NCBI GenBank assembly: GCA_964508025.1
Contig: CAZDSF010000005.1
Coordinates: forward strand, 24,508 to 88,507
Length of the DNA: 64,000 nucleotides
Origin: JAAZNO01 sp964508025
GTDB taxonomy: Bacteria > Chloroflexota > Anaerolineae > B4-G1 > SLSP01
Reading direction: 5' to 3'
Shown here one piece after another: positions 45,917 to 55,080 of the stretch. Each line of letters begins with the position of its first letter. Within the stretch, counting starts at the first letter, position 1. The notes below the pieces were generated by a model. It was given only the letters and a program-made list of their open reading frames with translations, did not search any database and had not been told where the DNA came from. The translations under genes were made by a program, and so were the position numbers.

Positions 45917-46802
45917 AACCCATGTCGGCGCGCTCGACATCGGCGGGACGAAAATCGCCTGCGGCATCGTCCGCGCCGATGGGACGGTTCTGGCGGAAGC
46001 GTCTTTCGCCGCCCAACCCGAACTCGGCGCGGAGCGGCAAATGTCGCGGGCGGCGCAAACGTTGCGGCAGCAGCAGGCCAGCCTCGGCGTGGATCTGGCG
46101 GGACTCGGCATCGGCTGCACCGGCCCGGTTCATCCACAAACGGGCGTTGTAGGGGACGTTCCCTTCCTGGCGGGTTGGAGCGGCTTCAATCTGGTAGAGT
46201 TCTTCCGGCAGCAATTTTCCATTCCGGTTTTTCTTGAAAATGACGCCGACGCTGCGCTGTTGGGCGAAGCGCGTTTTGGGGCAGGGCGCGGCTGTGAAAG
46301 TTTCATCCTGGTCACGCTCGGCACGGGCATTGGCGGCGGCATCTGGCGCAACGGCCTGTGGCGCGGCGCGGGCGGAACGCATCCCGAAATCGGCCACATG
46401 ATCATTCACGAAGGCGGGCGGGCCTGCTCTTGCGGGGGGCGGGGCTGCTGGGAAGCGACCTGCGGCGGGGCGGCGCTGATGGAGCAGGCGCGCGAACGCT
46501 TTCCGCAAGCATCTCTGGCGCACGCAGGCGAGATTTTCGAGCGTCCGATCTTTCGGCCCCTGGCAAAGGAGTGGCTGGCCGATATGGGCGCGGGCCTGGC
46601 GAATCTGATAACGCTCTATACGCCGCTGCGGGTGGTTCTGGTGGGCGGGTTGATGCGCAGCGCGCCGTTGTTTTGGGATGATTTGTTGCGAGAAACGCGC
46701 GCTCGTTGTTGGTTGGTGCCTTTCGAGACAAGCGAACTGTGGCGCGGTGGAGCGGCGTCGGGCCTCGTGGGCGCTGCGGCGGTTTTCTGGAATGCAATAT
46801 AG
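45900..46802 (+). CDS. ROK-family sugar kinase
   Basis: A 300-residue kinase. GALDIGGTKIACG binds ATP, VFLENDADAALLGE holds the catalytic aspartate, and HPEIGHMII followed by CSCGGRGCWE is the ROK zinc site. It phosphorylates a hexose such as glucose, mannose or an N-acetylhexosamine. The start lies inside the end of the hydrolase gene (17-nt overlap), showing coupling. No DNA-binding domain, so it is an enzyme rather than a ROK repressor. Confidence 0.93.
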   Translation: MQSRTETHVGALDIGGTKIACGIVRADGTVLAEASFAAQPELGAERQMSRAAQTLRQQQASLGVDLAGLGIGCTGPVHPQTGVVGDVPFLAGWSGFNLVEFFRQQFSIPVFLENDADAALLGEARFGAGRGCESFILVTLGTGIGGGIWRNGLWRGAGGTHPEIGHMIIHEGGRACSCGGRGCWEATCGGAALMEQARERFPQASLAHAGEIFERPIFRPLAKEWLADMGAGLANLITLYTPLRVVLVGGLMRSAPLFWDDLLRETRARCWLVPFETSELWRGGAASGLVGAAAVFWNAI

Positions 46803-46866
46803 CGCTAGATAGGTCTGGCAGCCAATAGCAGCATTCATGTTTTGAGTATAGAAGGGAAGTCGCGGC

Positions 46867-47895
46867 ATGAAAATCACTCCTTACATCTCAGATATTCTCG
46901 ATCAACCGATGGCGTTGGAACATGCGTTAGTGGAAATTTTTCGCCGTCCCGCTTTGACCCGTTTTGCAGATGGATTGTGGACAGGGCGCTATCGCCGCGT
47001 TATCCTGACGGGCATGGGGTCCTCCTTTTTCGCTGCGATTCCGCTGCACTACCGCCTGTTGCGGGCAGGCGTGAACGTGCAGCTGCTGGAAACTTCCGAA
47101 CTGATTCACTGCCTGCCGCAGTTGATGGATCCTGCCAGCTTGTTTGTAGTCATTTCGCAGTCAGGCCAGAGTGCGGAAGTGGTTCACTTGCTGGAGCGGG
47201 CCAGGAACCGCGCCGACATTCTTGCGGTGACGAACGAGGCCGAAAGCCCGCTGGCGCTTGGCGCTCGCGCTGCCATCTTGATTCACGCGGGCAGCGAGAA
47301 CACGGTCTCGTGCAAGACCTATCTCAACACGCTGGCGGCGCTCACCGCCCTGGGCGATGATCTGATCTCTGACGAAACCTTGCTGTTGCAGCTGGCCGCC
47401 GCCCCTCAGGCGGTGCAAATGTATCTGCAAAACTGGGAGGCGCACGTGGCTTTTCTCGTCAAGGAAATGCAAGGCATCGAACATCTCTTCTTGTTGGGAC
47501 GCGGCGACTCGCTGGCGGCAGCTGGCGCGGGCGGCTTGATTATCAAAGAAGCGGCGCACTTTCCGGCCCAATCCATGAGCGCCGCCGCTTTTCGACACGG
47601 CCCGATTGATATGACCGCCCCAGACGTGTTTGCCCTGGTCTTTGCGGGCTGTCCTGTAGCTTACGAGATGAACCTCAGGCTGGTGCAAGATGTCCGTCAG
47701 TTTGGCGGAGCGGCGCACCTGGCGGCAACCAGACTCGTCCAGGAATCCGCTTTTGATCTGCCGCCCGTTCCGGCTGCGGCTTTGCCCCTTGTGGAAATAC
47801 TGCCTGCGCAAATGCTTTCGCTGGCTTTGGCGGAAAAGCGGCGTCATGCGGCGGGCGTTTTCCAGTTTGGCGCCAAAGTAACCGTGGTATTATAG
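46867..47895 (+). CDS. SIS-domain sugar isomerase/deglycase
   Basis: A 342-residue protein with two SIS domains. LTGMGSSFFAAIPLHYRL and VVISQSGQSAEVVHLLE are the phosphosugar-binding strands of the first; FLLGRGDSLAAAGAGGLIIKEAAHF starts the second, and FRHGPIDM is the conserved loop. Related to the isomerase half of glucosamine-6-phosphate synthase and to AgaS or FrlB-type proteins, it probably processes an amino- or glycated-sugar phosphate. It lies between the ROK kinase and the GntR regulator. Confidence 0.88.
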   Translation: MKITPYISDILDQPMALEHALVEIFRRPALTRFADGLWTGRYRRVILTGMGSSFFAAIPLHYRLLRAGVNVQLLETSELIHCLPQLMDPASLFVVISQSGQSAEVVHLLERARNRADILAVTNEAESPLALGARAAILIHAGSENTVSCKTYLNTLAALTALGDDLISDETLLLQLAAAPQAVQMYLQNWEAHVAFLVKEMQGIEHLFLLGRGDSLAAAGAGGLIIKEAAHFPAQSMSAAAFRHGPIDMTAPDVFALVFAGCPVAYEMNLRLVQDVRQFGGAAHLAATRLVQESAFDLPPVPAAALPLVEILPAQMLSLALAEKRRHAAGVFQFGAKVTVVL

Positions 47896-47932
47896 TGTTA
47901 AAGTTGTCAACGATCTGTCATGGAGGGAGCAG

Positions 47933-48691
47933 ATGAAAAAGGAATGGTTCAGCATAGACCCGCATTCCAACGCCCCGCTGTATAGCCTGATTGCTCAGAA
48001 CTTCCGCGAGCTGATCACGCAGGGTAAACTCCAGCCGGGCGACGCTCTGCCTTCGGAATGGGAGCTGAGCGAATATTATGGCGCGAGCCGTCTGACCGTG
48101 CGCCGCGCTTTGGATGACCTGAGCCGCGAGGGTTGGGTGCGCCGCCGTCACGGGGTGGGGACTTTTGTTGCCAATCCCAAGAGCGCCCAAATTGCGCCCA
48201 GCAAACTCAGCTTCACCCAGCAAATGCTGGCGATTGGGCGCGTTCCCAGCAGTCAAGTGCTCGGCGTTATCATCGTGCCCGCCAGCCCGGAGATCGCCGC
48301 GCGCTTGAATCTCAAAGCTGAAACGCCCGTCATCGAAATCACCCGGTTGCGTCTGGCCGACGGCGAACCCATCCTGCTCGAAACCGCCTATTTGCAGGCT
48401 GAACGCTTTCCAGGGCTGGAAAATATCGAAACGTGGGTCAATGGCTCGCTGTATGAAACGCTCGAGAGCCGCTTCAACACCAAAGTCACGGTCATGGATC
48501 AAACCCTGGAGCCGATCATTCTGGATGAAAAAGACGCCGTCTTTCTGCGTTCTCAGCCTGGCACGCCAGCCATCTATAGCGAAGTCGTCTCCTACGCCGA
48601 AGACGGTTCGCCGATCGAGTATTCCTGGTCGGTCACCCCAGGCGAACGCTCCAAGTTCTTCTTCAGTTTCCGCAGGGCGGAGATCGGATAG
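47933..48691 (+). CDS. GntR-family regulator, HutC/UTRA type
   Basis: A 252-residue regulator. The N-terminal winged helix reads LQPGDALPSEWELSEYYGAS, RLTVRRALDDLSREG and GVGTFVANP. The C-terminal UTRA domain (AETPVIEITRLRLADGEPILLE, GTPAIYSEVVSYAEDGSPIEYS) senses a sugar phosphate, often glucosamine-6-phosphate, which the SIS neighbour may handle. GGAGG precedes the ATG. It is the best candidate to bind the TAGATGT-N4-ACATCTA repeats at 41598, 43677 and 43807, given its place at the heart of the divergent units. Confidence 0.92.
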   Translation: MKKEWFSIDPHSNAPLYSLIAQNFRELITQGKLQPGDALPSEWELSEYYGASRLTVRRALDDLSREGWVRRRHGVGTFVANPKSAQIAPSKLSFTQQMLAIGRVPSSQVLGVIIVPASPEIAARLNLKAETPVIEITRLRLADGEPILLETAYLQAERFPGLENIETWVNGSLYETLESRFNTKVTVMDQTLEPIILDEKDAVFLRSQPGTPAIYSEVVSYAEDGSPIEYSWSVTPGERSKFFFSFRRAEIG

Positions 48692-48774
48692 GAAAGAATA
48701 TCCGTAGATGATGCGGATTTCACATATTCTTGAATCTTGCTCTGCGTCATTTGCGAAATCTGTGGATGAATTCC

Positions 48775-50847
48775 ATGTCCAACATTTTCTTCAATGCCGC
48801 ACACAGTCCTATTGGCGCTGGCGCTTCTTTCACGCTGGGCTATCCTGGCGCGGCGGGCGGGTTCGGCATCGAGCTGGGCCAGCCTGCCAGGCAAAACCTC
48901 TATATCGGCCTGGAAAACGCGCACAACGCTCGCTCCCAGGCGTTTCCCTTTTTCCAGCGCGGCGCCGACGACCTGTGGTCCTTCGAGGCCAGCGCTGAGC
49001 CGCGTCCGGCTGGCCCGCTCATCCTCAAGAAATTCAGGCGCGCGGCCATCCGTCGCGTGTTTTCCGCCGCCGCCGATGTTTGGTCGGCGGGCGATTTGAC
49101 CCTAAAAATCATCTCGCCTATCTTGCCGATTCCCGATCCTGCTGTCGCTGCGCCGGAGGAACTTAAACCTGTCTTGCTTCCTGTCGTTTATCTGCAACTC
49201 ACTGTGGATAACCGTCGCTGTCGCAAAGCTCGCACGGCCTTCATCGGCTGGCAAGGGGACAAAGCCGGTCATGGAATGCGTCGCTTTGCGCTCGATGCTG
49301 ATTTGCAAGGCGCGGCGCAAGGTCATGAAATCGCGCTCATCGCCTGCCAGCCCGGCGCACAGGCCGCCATCGGCTTTGCCATGCCGCACATCCTCGCCGC
49401 CTCTTCCGCCGCCCGCCAGCAGTTTGGCCTGGGCCAAACTGCCGCCTTGCTGGTCAGCGTTCCGGCTGGGGCGCAGCAGACCTTCACGTTTGCCGGCTGC
49501 TTCTATCGGGCGGGCTGCGTCACCGCGGGCGTCGAAGCCGCCTACTTTTACACCCGTCTGTGGGATTCCCTCGAAGCCGTCGCCCGCTACGCTGCAGAAA
49601 ACGCCTCCACGTTGATTCCGCTCTGGGAAACCAGCGATGATTTTCTTGACTCGCTGCCGCCCGAGCGCAAGTTCATGCTTGCTCACGCCCTGCGCAACTA
49701 TTACGCCAGCACGCAGCTGCTCGAAAGCGATGGAAAGCCGCTTTGGGTGGTGCAGGAAGGCGAATACCGCATGATCAACACGCTCGATTTGACCGTAGAC
49801 CATCTCTTCCACGAATTGCGGATGAATCCCTGGACTGTTCAGAACGTCCTCGACCTGTTCATCGAGCGTTATGCGTACAACGACGGTTTCGGCTTGAGCT
49901 TCACGCACGACATGGGCGCGACCAACATCTTCGCGCCAGCGGGAAAGTCCGCCTACGAACTGCCCGACCGGACGGGCGTCTTCTCTTACATGACGCACGA
50001 GCAGCTCGTCAACTGGATTTGCGCTGCCGCGTTTTACGCCTTGACCTGCCGCGCTCATGCGTGGCTTTCGTCCCGCCGCGAAATTTTCACCCGCGGTCTC
50101 GAAAGCCTGCTGCAACGCGATCACCCCGATCCCGTGCGGCGCGATGGCGTGATGGATTTCGACACCGACCTTGTGGGCAGCGGCAGCGAAATCACCACCT
50201 ACGACAGCCTGGACGCCTCGTTGGGGCAGGCGCGGCGCAGCTCCTATCTGGCGGTCAAAACCTGGGCGGCGTACCTGCTGCTGGAACAGGTTTTCATCGT
50301 CCTGGATGACGCCGCCCGCGCGAAAATCTCCCACGCGCAGGCGGCGGCCGCCGCCCACACGCTGCGCGCTGCTGTGTTGCCCGATGGCAGCCTGCCTGCT
50401 ATTCTGGAGGGAAGCTTCGCCGCGAAAAGCATTCCCACCATCGAGGGACTGATTTTTCCCGCCCTGCTGAATTTGCCCGTGTTGCAAGACGCCGCTGATC
50501 CCGCGAATCTTGTTCCCACCCTGAAGCGCCATCTGGAAGCGATTCTCCAGCCCGGCGTTTGCCTCTTTTCCGACGGAGGCTGGAAACTTTCCAGCACCAG
50601 CGACAATTCCTGGCTGAGCAAGATCTATCTCTGCCAGTACCTGGCCGAAACCTGGCTCGGTCTCCCCGCCGATCCCCGCGCCGACGCGGTTCACGCGAGC
50701 TGGCTCACCCATCCACACAATGCCTTCTGGGGGTGGAGCGATCAAATGGCAGCCGGCAAAGCCCTGGGCAGCCGCTTCTATCCCCGTGGGGTGACGGGAA
50801 TACTTTGGAGCATTCCCGCTAAAGGTTTGCCTACACTTACCAGATAG
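48775..50847 (+). CDS. GH52 beta-xylosidase
   Basis: A 690-residue cytoplasmic enzyme, near the 705 residues usual for GH52. The opening NIFFNAAHSPIGAGASFTLG is the family signature. The nucleophile glutamate is in VVQEGEYRMINT (Glu335 in Geobacillus XynB2) and the acid/base aspartate in SEITTYDSLD (Asp495). It removes xylose from short xylo-oligosaccharides. The start at 48775 begins at the conserved N-terminus; an upstream ATG at 48730 adds unrelated residues. It ends unit C, before a convergent hairpin. It has no signal peptide, matching uptake by the ABC systems. Confidence 0.93.
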   Translation: MSNIFFNAAHSPIGAGASFTLGYPGAAGGFGIELGQPARQNLYIGLENAHNARSQAFPFFQRGADDLWSFEASAEPRPAGPLILKKFRRAAIRRVFSAAADVWSAGDLTLKIISPILPIPDPAVAAPEELKPVLLPVVYLQLTVDNRRCRKARTAFIGWQGDKAGHGMRRFALDADLQGAAQGHEIALIACQPGAQAAIGFAMPHILAASSAARQQFGLGQTAALLVSVPAGAQQTFTFAGCFYRAGCVTAGVEAAYFYTRLWDSLEAVARYAAENASTLIPLWETSDDFLDSLPPERKFMLAHALRNYYASTQLLESDGKPLWVVQEGEYRMINTLDLTVDHLFHELRMNPWTVQNVLDLFIERYAYNDGFGLSFTHDMGATNIFAPAGKSAYELPDRTGVFSYMTHEQLVNWICAAAFYALTCRAHAWLSSRREIFTRGLESLLQRDHPDPVRRDGVMDFDTDLVGSGSEITTYDSLDASLGQARRSSYLAVKTWAAYLLLEQVFIVLDDAARAKISHAQAAAAAHTLRAAVLPDGSLPAILEGSFAAKSIPTIEGLIFPALLNLPVLQDAADPANLVPTLKRHLEAILQPGVCLFSDGGWKLSSTSDNSWLSKIYLCQYLAETWLGLPADPRADAVHASWLTHPHNAFWGWSDQMAAGKALGSRFYPRGVTGILWSIPAKGLPTLTR

Positions 50848-50861
50848 GACAGGCCGTCTTG

Positions 50862-50887
50862 TTCGCCAAAGCCAAGGCTTTAGCGAA
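50862..50887. terminator. Bidirectional hairpin between convergent units C and D
   Basis: TTCGC-c-AAAGCC and GGCTTT-a-GCGAA pair over 11 bp with one mismatch (50862-50873, 50876-50887). It lies 14 bp past the GH52 stop and 15 bp past the stop of the GH3 remnant, so it suits termination from both sides. Confidence 0.6.
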
Positions 50888-50902
50888 AGAGAGAGTTGCG
50901 CG

Positions 50903-51166
50903 TCAAGCAATGAGTTCGAAAGTCATTTTAACAAACGCGCCATCGGCCTGGTGCGGGCCTGGGGAGCTGCCGCTGATTCGCAGGCGGAACTGGCCCGCTT
51001 CGAGACGGGCTTTGCCATCCGCGCCGATAAGGGCCAGGGATTCGGGAGGCAGGCTGAATTGGGAAATCTTTTCATCCAAAGATAAACGCGCCACAAGGTC
51101 ATCCAGGCGCGTTTCAAGCGGTAAATCGGAATTTTGAAAGGGGAAGGGGGGAGTATTCGTCATCAT
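50903..51166 (-). pseudogene. GH3 beta-glycosidase reduced to its two ends
   Basis: The 87-residue frame starts as a GH3 enzyme does (DLPLETRLDDLVARLSLDEKIS, N-terminal box) and then jumps at about residue 37 directly to a GH3 C-terminal fibronectin-like domain (SLALIGADGKARLEAGQF, RLRISGSSPGP, MTFELIA). The roughly 600-700 residues between, with both catalytic domains, are absent while the frame is kept. It is the last gene of unit D, 5 bp after the URO-D stop. Either a real in-frame deletion or an assembly collapse; no activity is expected. Confidence 0.78.
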
Positions 51167-51171
51167 GGGTA

Positions 51172-52287
51172 TTATGCGCTTGTCCAGCGGCGGGCCTCGT
51201 CGAGCAGGATGGCGAAATTCTCGAGCGGCACGAAATTGGCGATGGTGTTGCCGGAGCCAAAAGCAAAGCGCCCGTTTTCCATGCAGGTATCCAGGATGCC
51301 GCGCAAATAGGCGCGCAGTTCGGCTTCGGGCAGGGTGGCGAGCTTGTCCATATCCGCGCCGCCCAGCAGCGCGATCCGCCCGCCGTAGCGAGCTTTGGCT
51401 TCGGTGATGGGCAGGATGACATCCTGAAAGGAATGAAAGCCGTCTATCTTGACCGCGTCAATCAGATTGTCCATCACCGAGGGGGATTTCTTGTACAGGT
51501 TGCCGCAACTGTGGAGAAAGAACACTTTGCCGTGCGCATGGGCCAGCGCGGCGTATCGGGTCAGCCAGGGGAAGAGCAGGCGGCGCAAATCGGCGGGCGA
51601 GATCAGCGTGCTGCTTCTGAATCCCATGTCGTCGGCGTGGAAGATGCCGCCGACGCCTTCCAGCCCAATCACGGATTCGTAATACGCAAACACGATCCGC
51701 CCCCAGCGGTCGAAGACATCCTCTACCAGTTGCGGGTCATCGTAAATCAGCTGGAACAGGCCGTTGTAGCCCAACAGGTATTCGAAGATGTTCTCGAACA
51801 GGGTGGCCGAGACGGTCATTTTCATGCCATCGGGCAGCAGGCGCGCGACCATCTCGAAGGTTTCGGAGGCGGGGTAGATTTTGTCCCAGGGGAAGGCCTC
51901 GTAATCGGCGCGAGATTTTATCAGCGCGCCCGATTCGTCCACCCAGTCGCGTTTTCCGCGCGATTGGCCGGCGGTGTCTTCGGCGCGGCGGATTTTGCCA
52001 GCCGGGTTGTTCACCCATATCGGCCAGATGGGGACGAAGTCATAGCCCAGCCGGTAGTACAGATTGACCAGTTGGCGGTAATAGCGCGCATCAGGCCGCG
52101 CCGGCCCGTACACGCCCGGCGGCAAAGCCCAGGGTTCATCCAGGCAGGTTTCCTGGATGGTTTGCAGCACTTCCGGGTCAATGCCCAGTTCCACGAGCTG
52201 CACGCGGCGTGGGGGCTGTTTGCCCTTGAGCACGCGCACCAGTTCCGCAAAGTCGGGGGCGGGACGTTCGAGCAGCAGGCCGCGCAT
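51172..52287 (-). CDS. URO-D-family protein
   Basis: A 371-residue protein of the uroporphyrinogen decarboxylase/MtaA-like superfamily. GVGGIFHADDMGFRSSTLISP and FFLHSCGNLYK are the characteristic segments with His and Cys that in corrinoid methyltransferases bind zinc; FHSFQDVILPI is the following strand. It lacks heme-pathway or corrinoid-protein neighbours. Similar proteins occur in bacterial sugar clusters with no known activity, so function is left open. Overlapping context with GH172 (5-bp gap) shows it belongs to unit D. Confidence 0.86.
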   Translation of the reverse strand: MRGLLLERPAPDFAELVRVLKGKQPPRRVQLVELGIDPEVLQTIQETCLDEPWALPPGVYGPARPDARYYRQLVNLYYRLGYDFVPIWPIWVNNPAGKIRRAEDTAGQSRGKRDWVDESGALIKSRADYEAFPWDKIYPASETFEMVARLLPDGMKMTVSATLFENIFEYLLGYNGLFQLIYDDPQLVEDVFDRWGRIVFAYYESVIGLEGVGGIFHADDMGFRSSTLISPADLRRLLFPWLTRYAALAHAHGKVFFLHSCGNLYKKSPSVMDNLIDAVKIDGFHSFQDVILPITEAKARYGGRIALLGGADMDKLATLPEAELRAYLRGILDTCMENGRFAFGSGNTIANFVPLENFAILLDEARRWTSA

Positions 52288-52291
52288 GGGG

Positions 52292-53392
52292 TTAGATCAC
52301 CTCCAGGTCGTTGAGGCCGGGCAGCGCGGGGAAGGGGGCGTGCGGCTCGGCCTGGTACCAGAAGGCGGTCGAGGCGATGTCATCCTGGCGGGGGAAGAAG
52401 CGGCCCTTGCCCTCCAGCGGGGAGCGCCAGCCCAGGTCCTGGATGGTGACGCGCAAATCTTGTTGGAAGCGAATCGGATCCAGGATGTGCCAGCGGTACA
52501 TGCCAAAGCGCTGCTGCGATTGGTACAGCCCATCTGGTCGGATGACCTGCGGCAGGCCGAGGAAGGGGGTGGCGTACAGCCCGTACTGCCCCTGCGGGTG
52601 CTCGAAGTTCCACGCGCCGCCGAAGTAATCCTCCGTGCCGGTGCCGCAGATGGTGGGCCATTCGGCGTCGCCATCCAGATAGAATTTGATTTCGCCTTCG
52701 CCCCACCAACCGTTGTTATTGACGCCCCAGGCCAGGTACGTGCCCACGTAGTGCCCCTGTCCGCGCACCCCATCGAGCAGGGTATGCACCTCTAGCGGCC
52801 TGACGGGGTTGCTGCGCCGCCATTGCGCATGGAAATATCCCTGATCGGGCGGGACTTTCGTCAGCGTGTAATCAATCTGGTAGTAAAAATCGGGGGCCGG
52901 GTCGGGCGCCAGGTTTTCGACCGTGATGTGCGCGCTCCGCCGAAACGGCATCGGCCAGTAGGCGTTGAAGCCTCCCGCCGGATTGACTGCGACCGGCAGG
53001 GAGGCCACGTTGCAGCGAACCCCCCAGCCGTTGCAGAAAAAATCCCCCAGGGGCGTTTCCACCGAGGGTGTAGATTCGTCATCCCAATAAAAACGCAGCA
53101 CCAGCCGCCGCCACAGGGAGGGATGTGTGGTGATCCAGATGTGCTGGATGGCGCCGGGGCCGTCAATCTTCGCCAGGGTGACAGTTTCGCGCGCCCCGAT
53201 GTGGATGCTCGGCGAGATTTTCCAGCCCTGGCCCAGCTCGCGGGCGACGACTTCGCCGGTACCTTTGGTCGCCATGCCGCCCCGCCCCTTTTCGCCGGTG
53301 GGGTTTTCAGCGCTGATGGAGCGCGTGATGGCGTTCGAAAGGCGGGCGAGGTTGCCCAGGCCCATTCCCAAGCCATTGAAGGGTTCGTTCAT
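52292..53392 (-). CDS. GH172 (DUF2961) glycosidase
   Basis: A 366-residue jelly-roll enzyme. GWKISPSIHIGARETVTLAKIDGPG in parts opens the fold; LRFYWDDESTPSVETPLGDFF and ICGTGTEDYFGGAWNF carry the acidic active-site residues of DUF2961. Members cleave arabinofuranose or fructofuranose linkages and work as trimers or hexamers. The start at 53392 has GAGGT 7 nt upstream and overlaps the stop of the epimerase gene (ATGA). No signal peptide. Confidence 0.9.
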   Translation of the reverse strand: MNEPFNGLGMGLGNLARLSNAITRSISAENPTGEKGRGGMATKGTGEVVARELGQGWKISPSIHIGARETVTLAKIDGPGAIQHIWITTHPSLWRRLVLRFYWDDESTPSVETPLGDFFCNGWGVRCNVASLPVAVNPAGGFNAYWPMPFRRSAHITVENLAPDPAPDFYYQIDYTLTKVPPDQGYFHAQWRRSNPVRPLEVHTLLDGVRGQGHYVGTYLAWGVNNNGWWGEGEIKFYLDGDAEWPTICGTGTEDYFGGAWNFEHPQGQYGLYATPFLGLPQVIRPDGLYQSQQRFGMYRWHILDPIRFQQDLRVTIQDLGWRSPLEGKGRFFPRQDDIASTAFWYQAEPHAPFPALPGLNDLEVI

Positions 53393-54414
53393 TCGGATAC
53401 CTCGCTGATGGAAAATTCGAGATGATAGTCGAGCGCCTGCCCCGGCTGGAGCAGGACCAGCGTTCCGCGCTCGCGTTCGGCGGCGCGGCCTGCCACCCGG
53501 CAATTGGCGGGTTCTATTCCCAGGACGTGCGTCCCCGCGCCGGGCATGCGCCATTGCGCCAGTTCGGGCAAGTTGTGGGCGTCCCACGTCAGGCGGGCGC
53601 ACAGGCCCAGGCGCGGATTTTCGATGGAGACCGAAGCCCGGCCCGCCTCGAGCGCCAGCTCCTCGTGGTAGTACACCCGTTCGCGGAAATCCGCCTGCGG
53701 GGCTTGCCAGGCGCCGATGTCATCCAGCGGCAGCCCCGGTTCGCGCGGCGTCACCCGGCGGGAGGGGAAGGCGACGCGGGTGTTTTCTTCGAGCAGGGGA
53801 AAGCCGAAATTGAAGTGATACAGCAGCATGTGCGGCGCCGCTGCGAAGCCCGTGTTCTCGACCGTGTCGTGGATTTCGAGCCGGTTCTGGCCCAGCCAGC
53901 TGACGATCACCCGGCGCAGGGTCAGCCGCGCGCCAAAGATGCGGCTTTCTTCCAGCTGCCCGCGCACGATCAGGCGGTACTCGTCGCCTTCCCATTGGCC
54001 TTCGGCGCAGACCTGACGCGCTGGCGTGTGATGGGCGCGCCCGTGCAGCCCCAGCGCTTCGCCTTCATCCACGTTGGGCGCGCCAACCTGGCTCAGCCCG
54101 CAGGTCATCAGCAGGCCGCCGACCGCCGTGCGCAGCCAGCCCAGGTCGCGGTCATCGTAAAAGGCCGGGTGAACCTCGCCGTTCGGAGCAAGCCAGCAGA
54201 GCGGAAGGCCCTTGAATTCTGCCAGGCCAATATCCAATCCGCGCGAGGGCAGAACGGTGTACGTCAGTCCGGCGCCGGTGCGCACCTGGATCTGCTCGAC
54301 GCCCGCTTCCGGCCCTTCGCTGAAGGTGGAGCGGCGGACGCCTCCGATCTGTTCGATGCGCCCAAAGCGGGCTTCCAGCTCCCGGCGCGTCCAGTTGCGC
54401 CCGTAAAGCCTCAT
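53389..54414 (-). CDS. DUF4432 aldose-1-epimerase-like protein
   Basis: A 341-residue galactose-mutarotase-fold protein. VLPSRGLDIGLAEFKGLPLCWL, GLHGRAHHTPA and YHFNFGFPLLEEN are the DUF4432 signature, including the histidines expected for mutarotation or sugar binding. It probably interconverts anomers of the sugar released by the operon hydrolases. The start overlaps the lyxose isomerase stop (4 bp), and its stop overlaps the GH172 start. Confidence 0.87.
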   Translation of the reverse strand: MRLYGRNWTRRELEARFGRIEQIGGVRRSTFSEGPEAGVEQIQVRTGAGLTYTVLPSRGLDIGLAEFKGLPLCWLAPNGEVHPAFYDDRDLGWLRTAVGGLLMTCGLSQVGAPNVDEGEALGLHGRAHHTPARQVCAEGQWEGDEYRLIVRGQLEESRIFGARLTLRRVIVSWLGQNRLEIHDTVENTGFAAAPHMLLYHFNFGFPLLEENTRVAFPSRRVTPREPGLPLDDIGAWQAPQADFRERVYYHEELALEAGRASVSIENPRLGLCARLTWDAHNLPELAQWRMPGAGTHVLGIEPANCRVAGRAAERERGTLVLLQPGQALDYHLEFSISEVSE

Positions 54415-54959
54415 TCTGCGACCCCTTCTGGCAGGCGGCGGATGCGCGGATCGGTGAACTCGTCGCTTTCGTCGCGGCTGGTGCTGGAAAATTCCGAGAC
54501 GATCGCGCCTTCGTCCCCCGCCTGGAACCAGTGCAGGGTATTGGAGGGGATGGTGTACTGCTCGCCGGGGGTGAGGGGAATTTCATGGAAGACGGTGTAG
54601 TAGGCCTCGCTGCCAGCGGGGGGTTGCCCCTGACGCTCTGGGGTGGGTTCGCCTTCCACATACAGCCAGACCCTGCCCCAGCGGCAGCGGAAGGTTTCCA
54701 TTTTGCCCGTCTCGCCCGCCACATCGGGGTGCCGGTGTTCGGGGCAGGTCTGGCGCGGGAAGAGCACCAGTTCCTTGGCGCAGTAGCGGTCGGTGTTGAT
54801 GTAGGTGACCAGTTCCAGCCCGGTTTTTTCGAGTTCGCCCAGGCCAAAATCGGCGACTTCGATATTTTCGCGCTCGGCGGGGGTCAGTACAATTCCGGCT
54901 TGAGCCAGCATGTGGGCGGCGCGCTCCCGCGCCTGTTGGACTTGTTGTCGGGTCATCAT
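54411..54959 (-). CDS. D-lyxose/D-mannose isomerase (cupin)
   Basis: A 182-residue cupin. CPEHRHPDVAGETGKMETFRC supplies two His and one Glu metal ligand, and NTLHWFQAGDEG the last His; EIPLTPGEQY is family-typical. D-lyxose isomerases convert D-lyxose to D-xylulose and many also convert D-mannose to D-fructose. In a unit with an alpha-mannosidase and a PfkB kinase the mannose activity is the likelier role (inference). The start at 54959 has GGAGG 8 nt upstream. The N-terminal residues of a longer frame are non-coding in look. Confidence 0.88.
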   Translation of the reverse strand: MMTRQQVQQARERAAHMLAQAGIVLTPAERENIEVADFGLGELEKTGLELVTYINTDRYCAKELVLFPRQTCPEHRHPDVAGETGKMETFRCRWGRVWLYVEGEPTPERQGQPPAGSEAYYTVFHEIPLTPGEQYTIPSNTLHWFQAGDEGAIVSEFSSTSRDESDEFTDPRIRRLPEGVAE

Positions 54960-55080
54960 GCTTGCCACCTCCGAAATAGTCGTTCGGTCTTCAGTCGTCT
55001 GGTCGTTTAGTCGTCTGGGCGTCCAGTCATTTGTGTTCTGCGCTCTGCTCACTGCGCTCTGCGCTTTGCCATCGAGCGGT

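Noticed and set aside
46927..47847. Short minus-strand frames within the SIS isomerase gene
   Set aside because: Shadow frames of a gene with clear phosphosugar-binding motifs.
49102..50910. Minus-strand open frame of about 602 codons across the GH52 gene
   Set aside because: Antisense to the GH52 catalytic residues with low-complexity composition; a codon-bias artefact.
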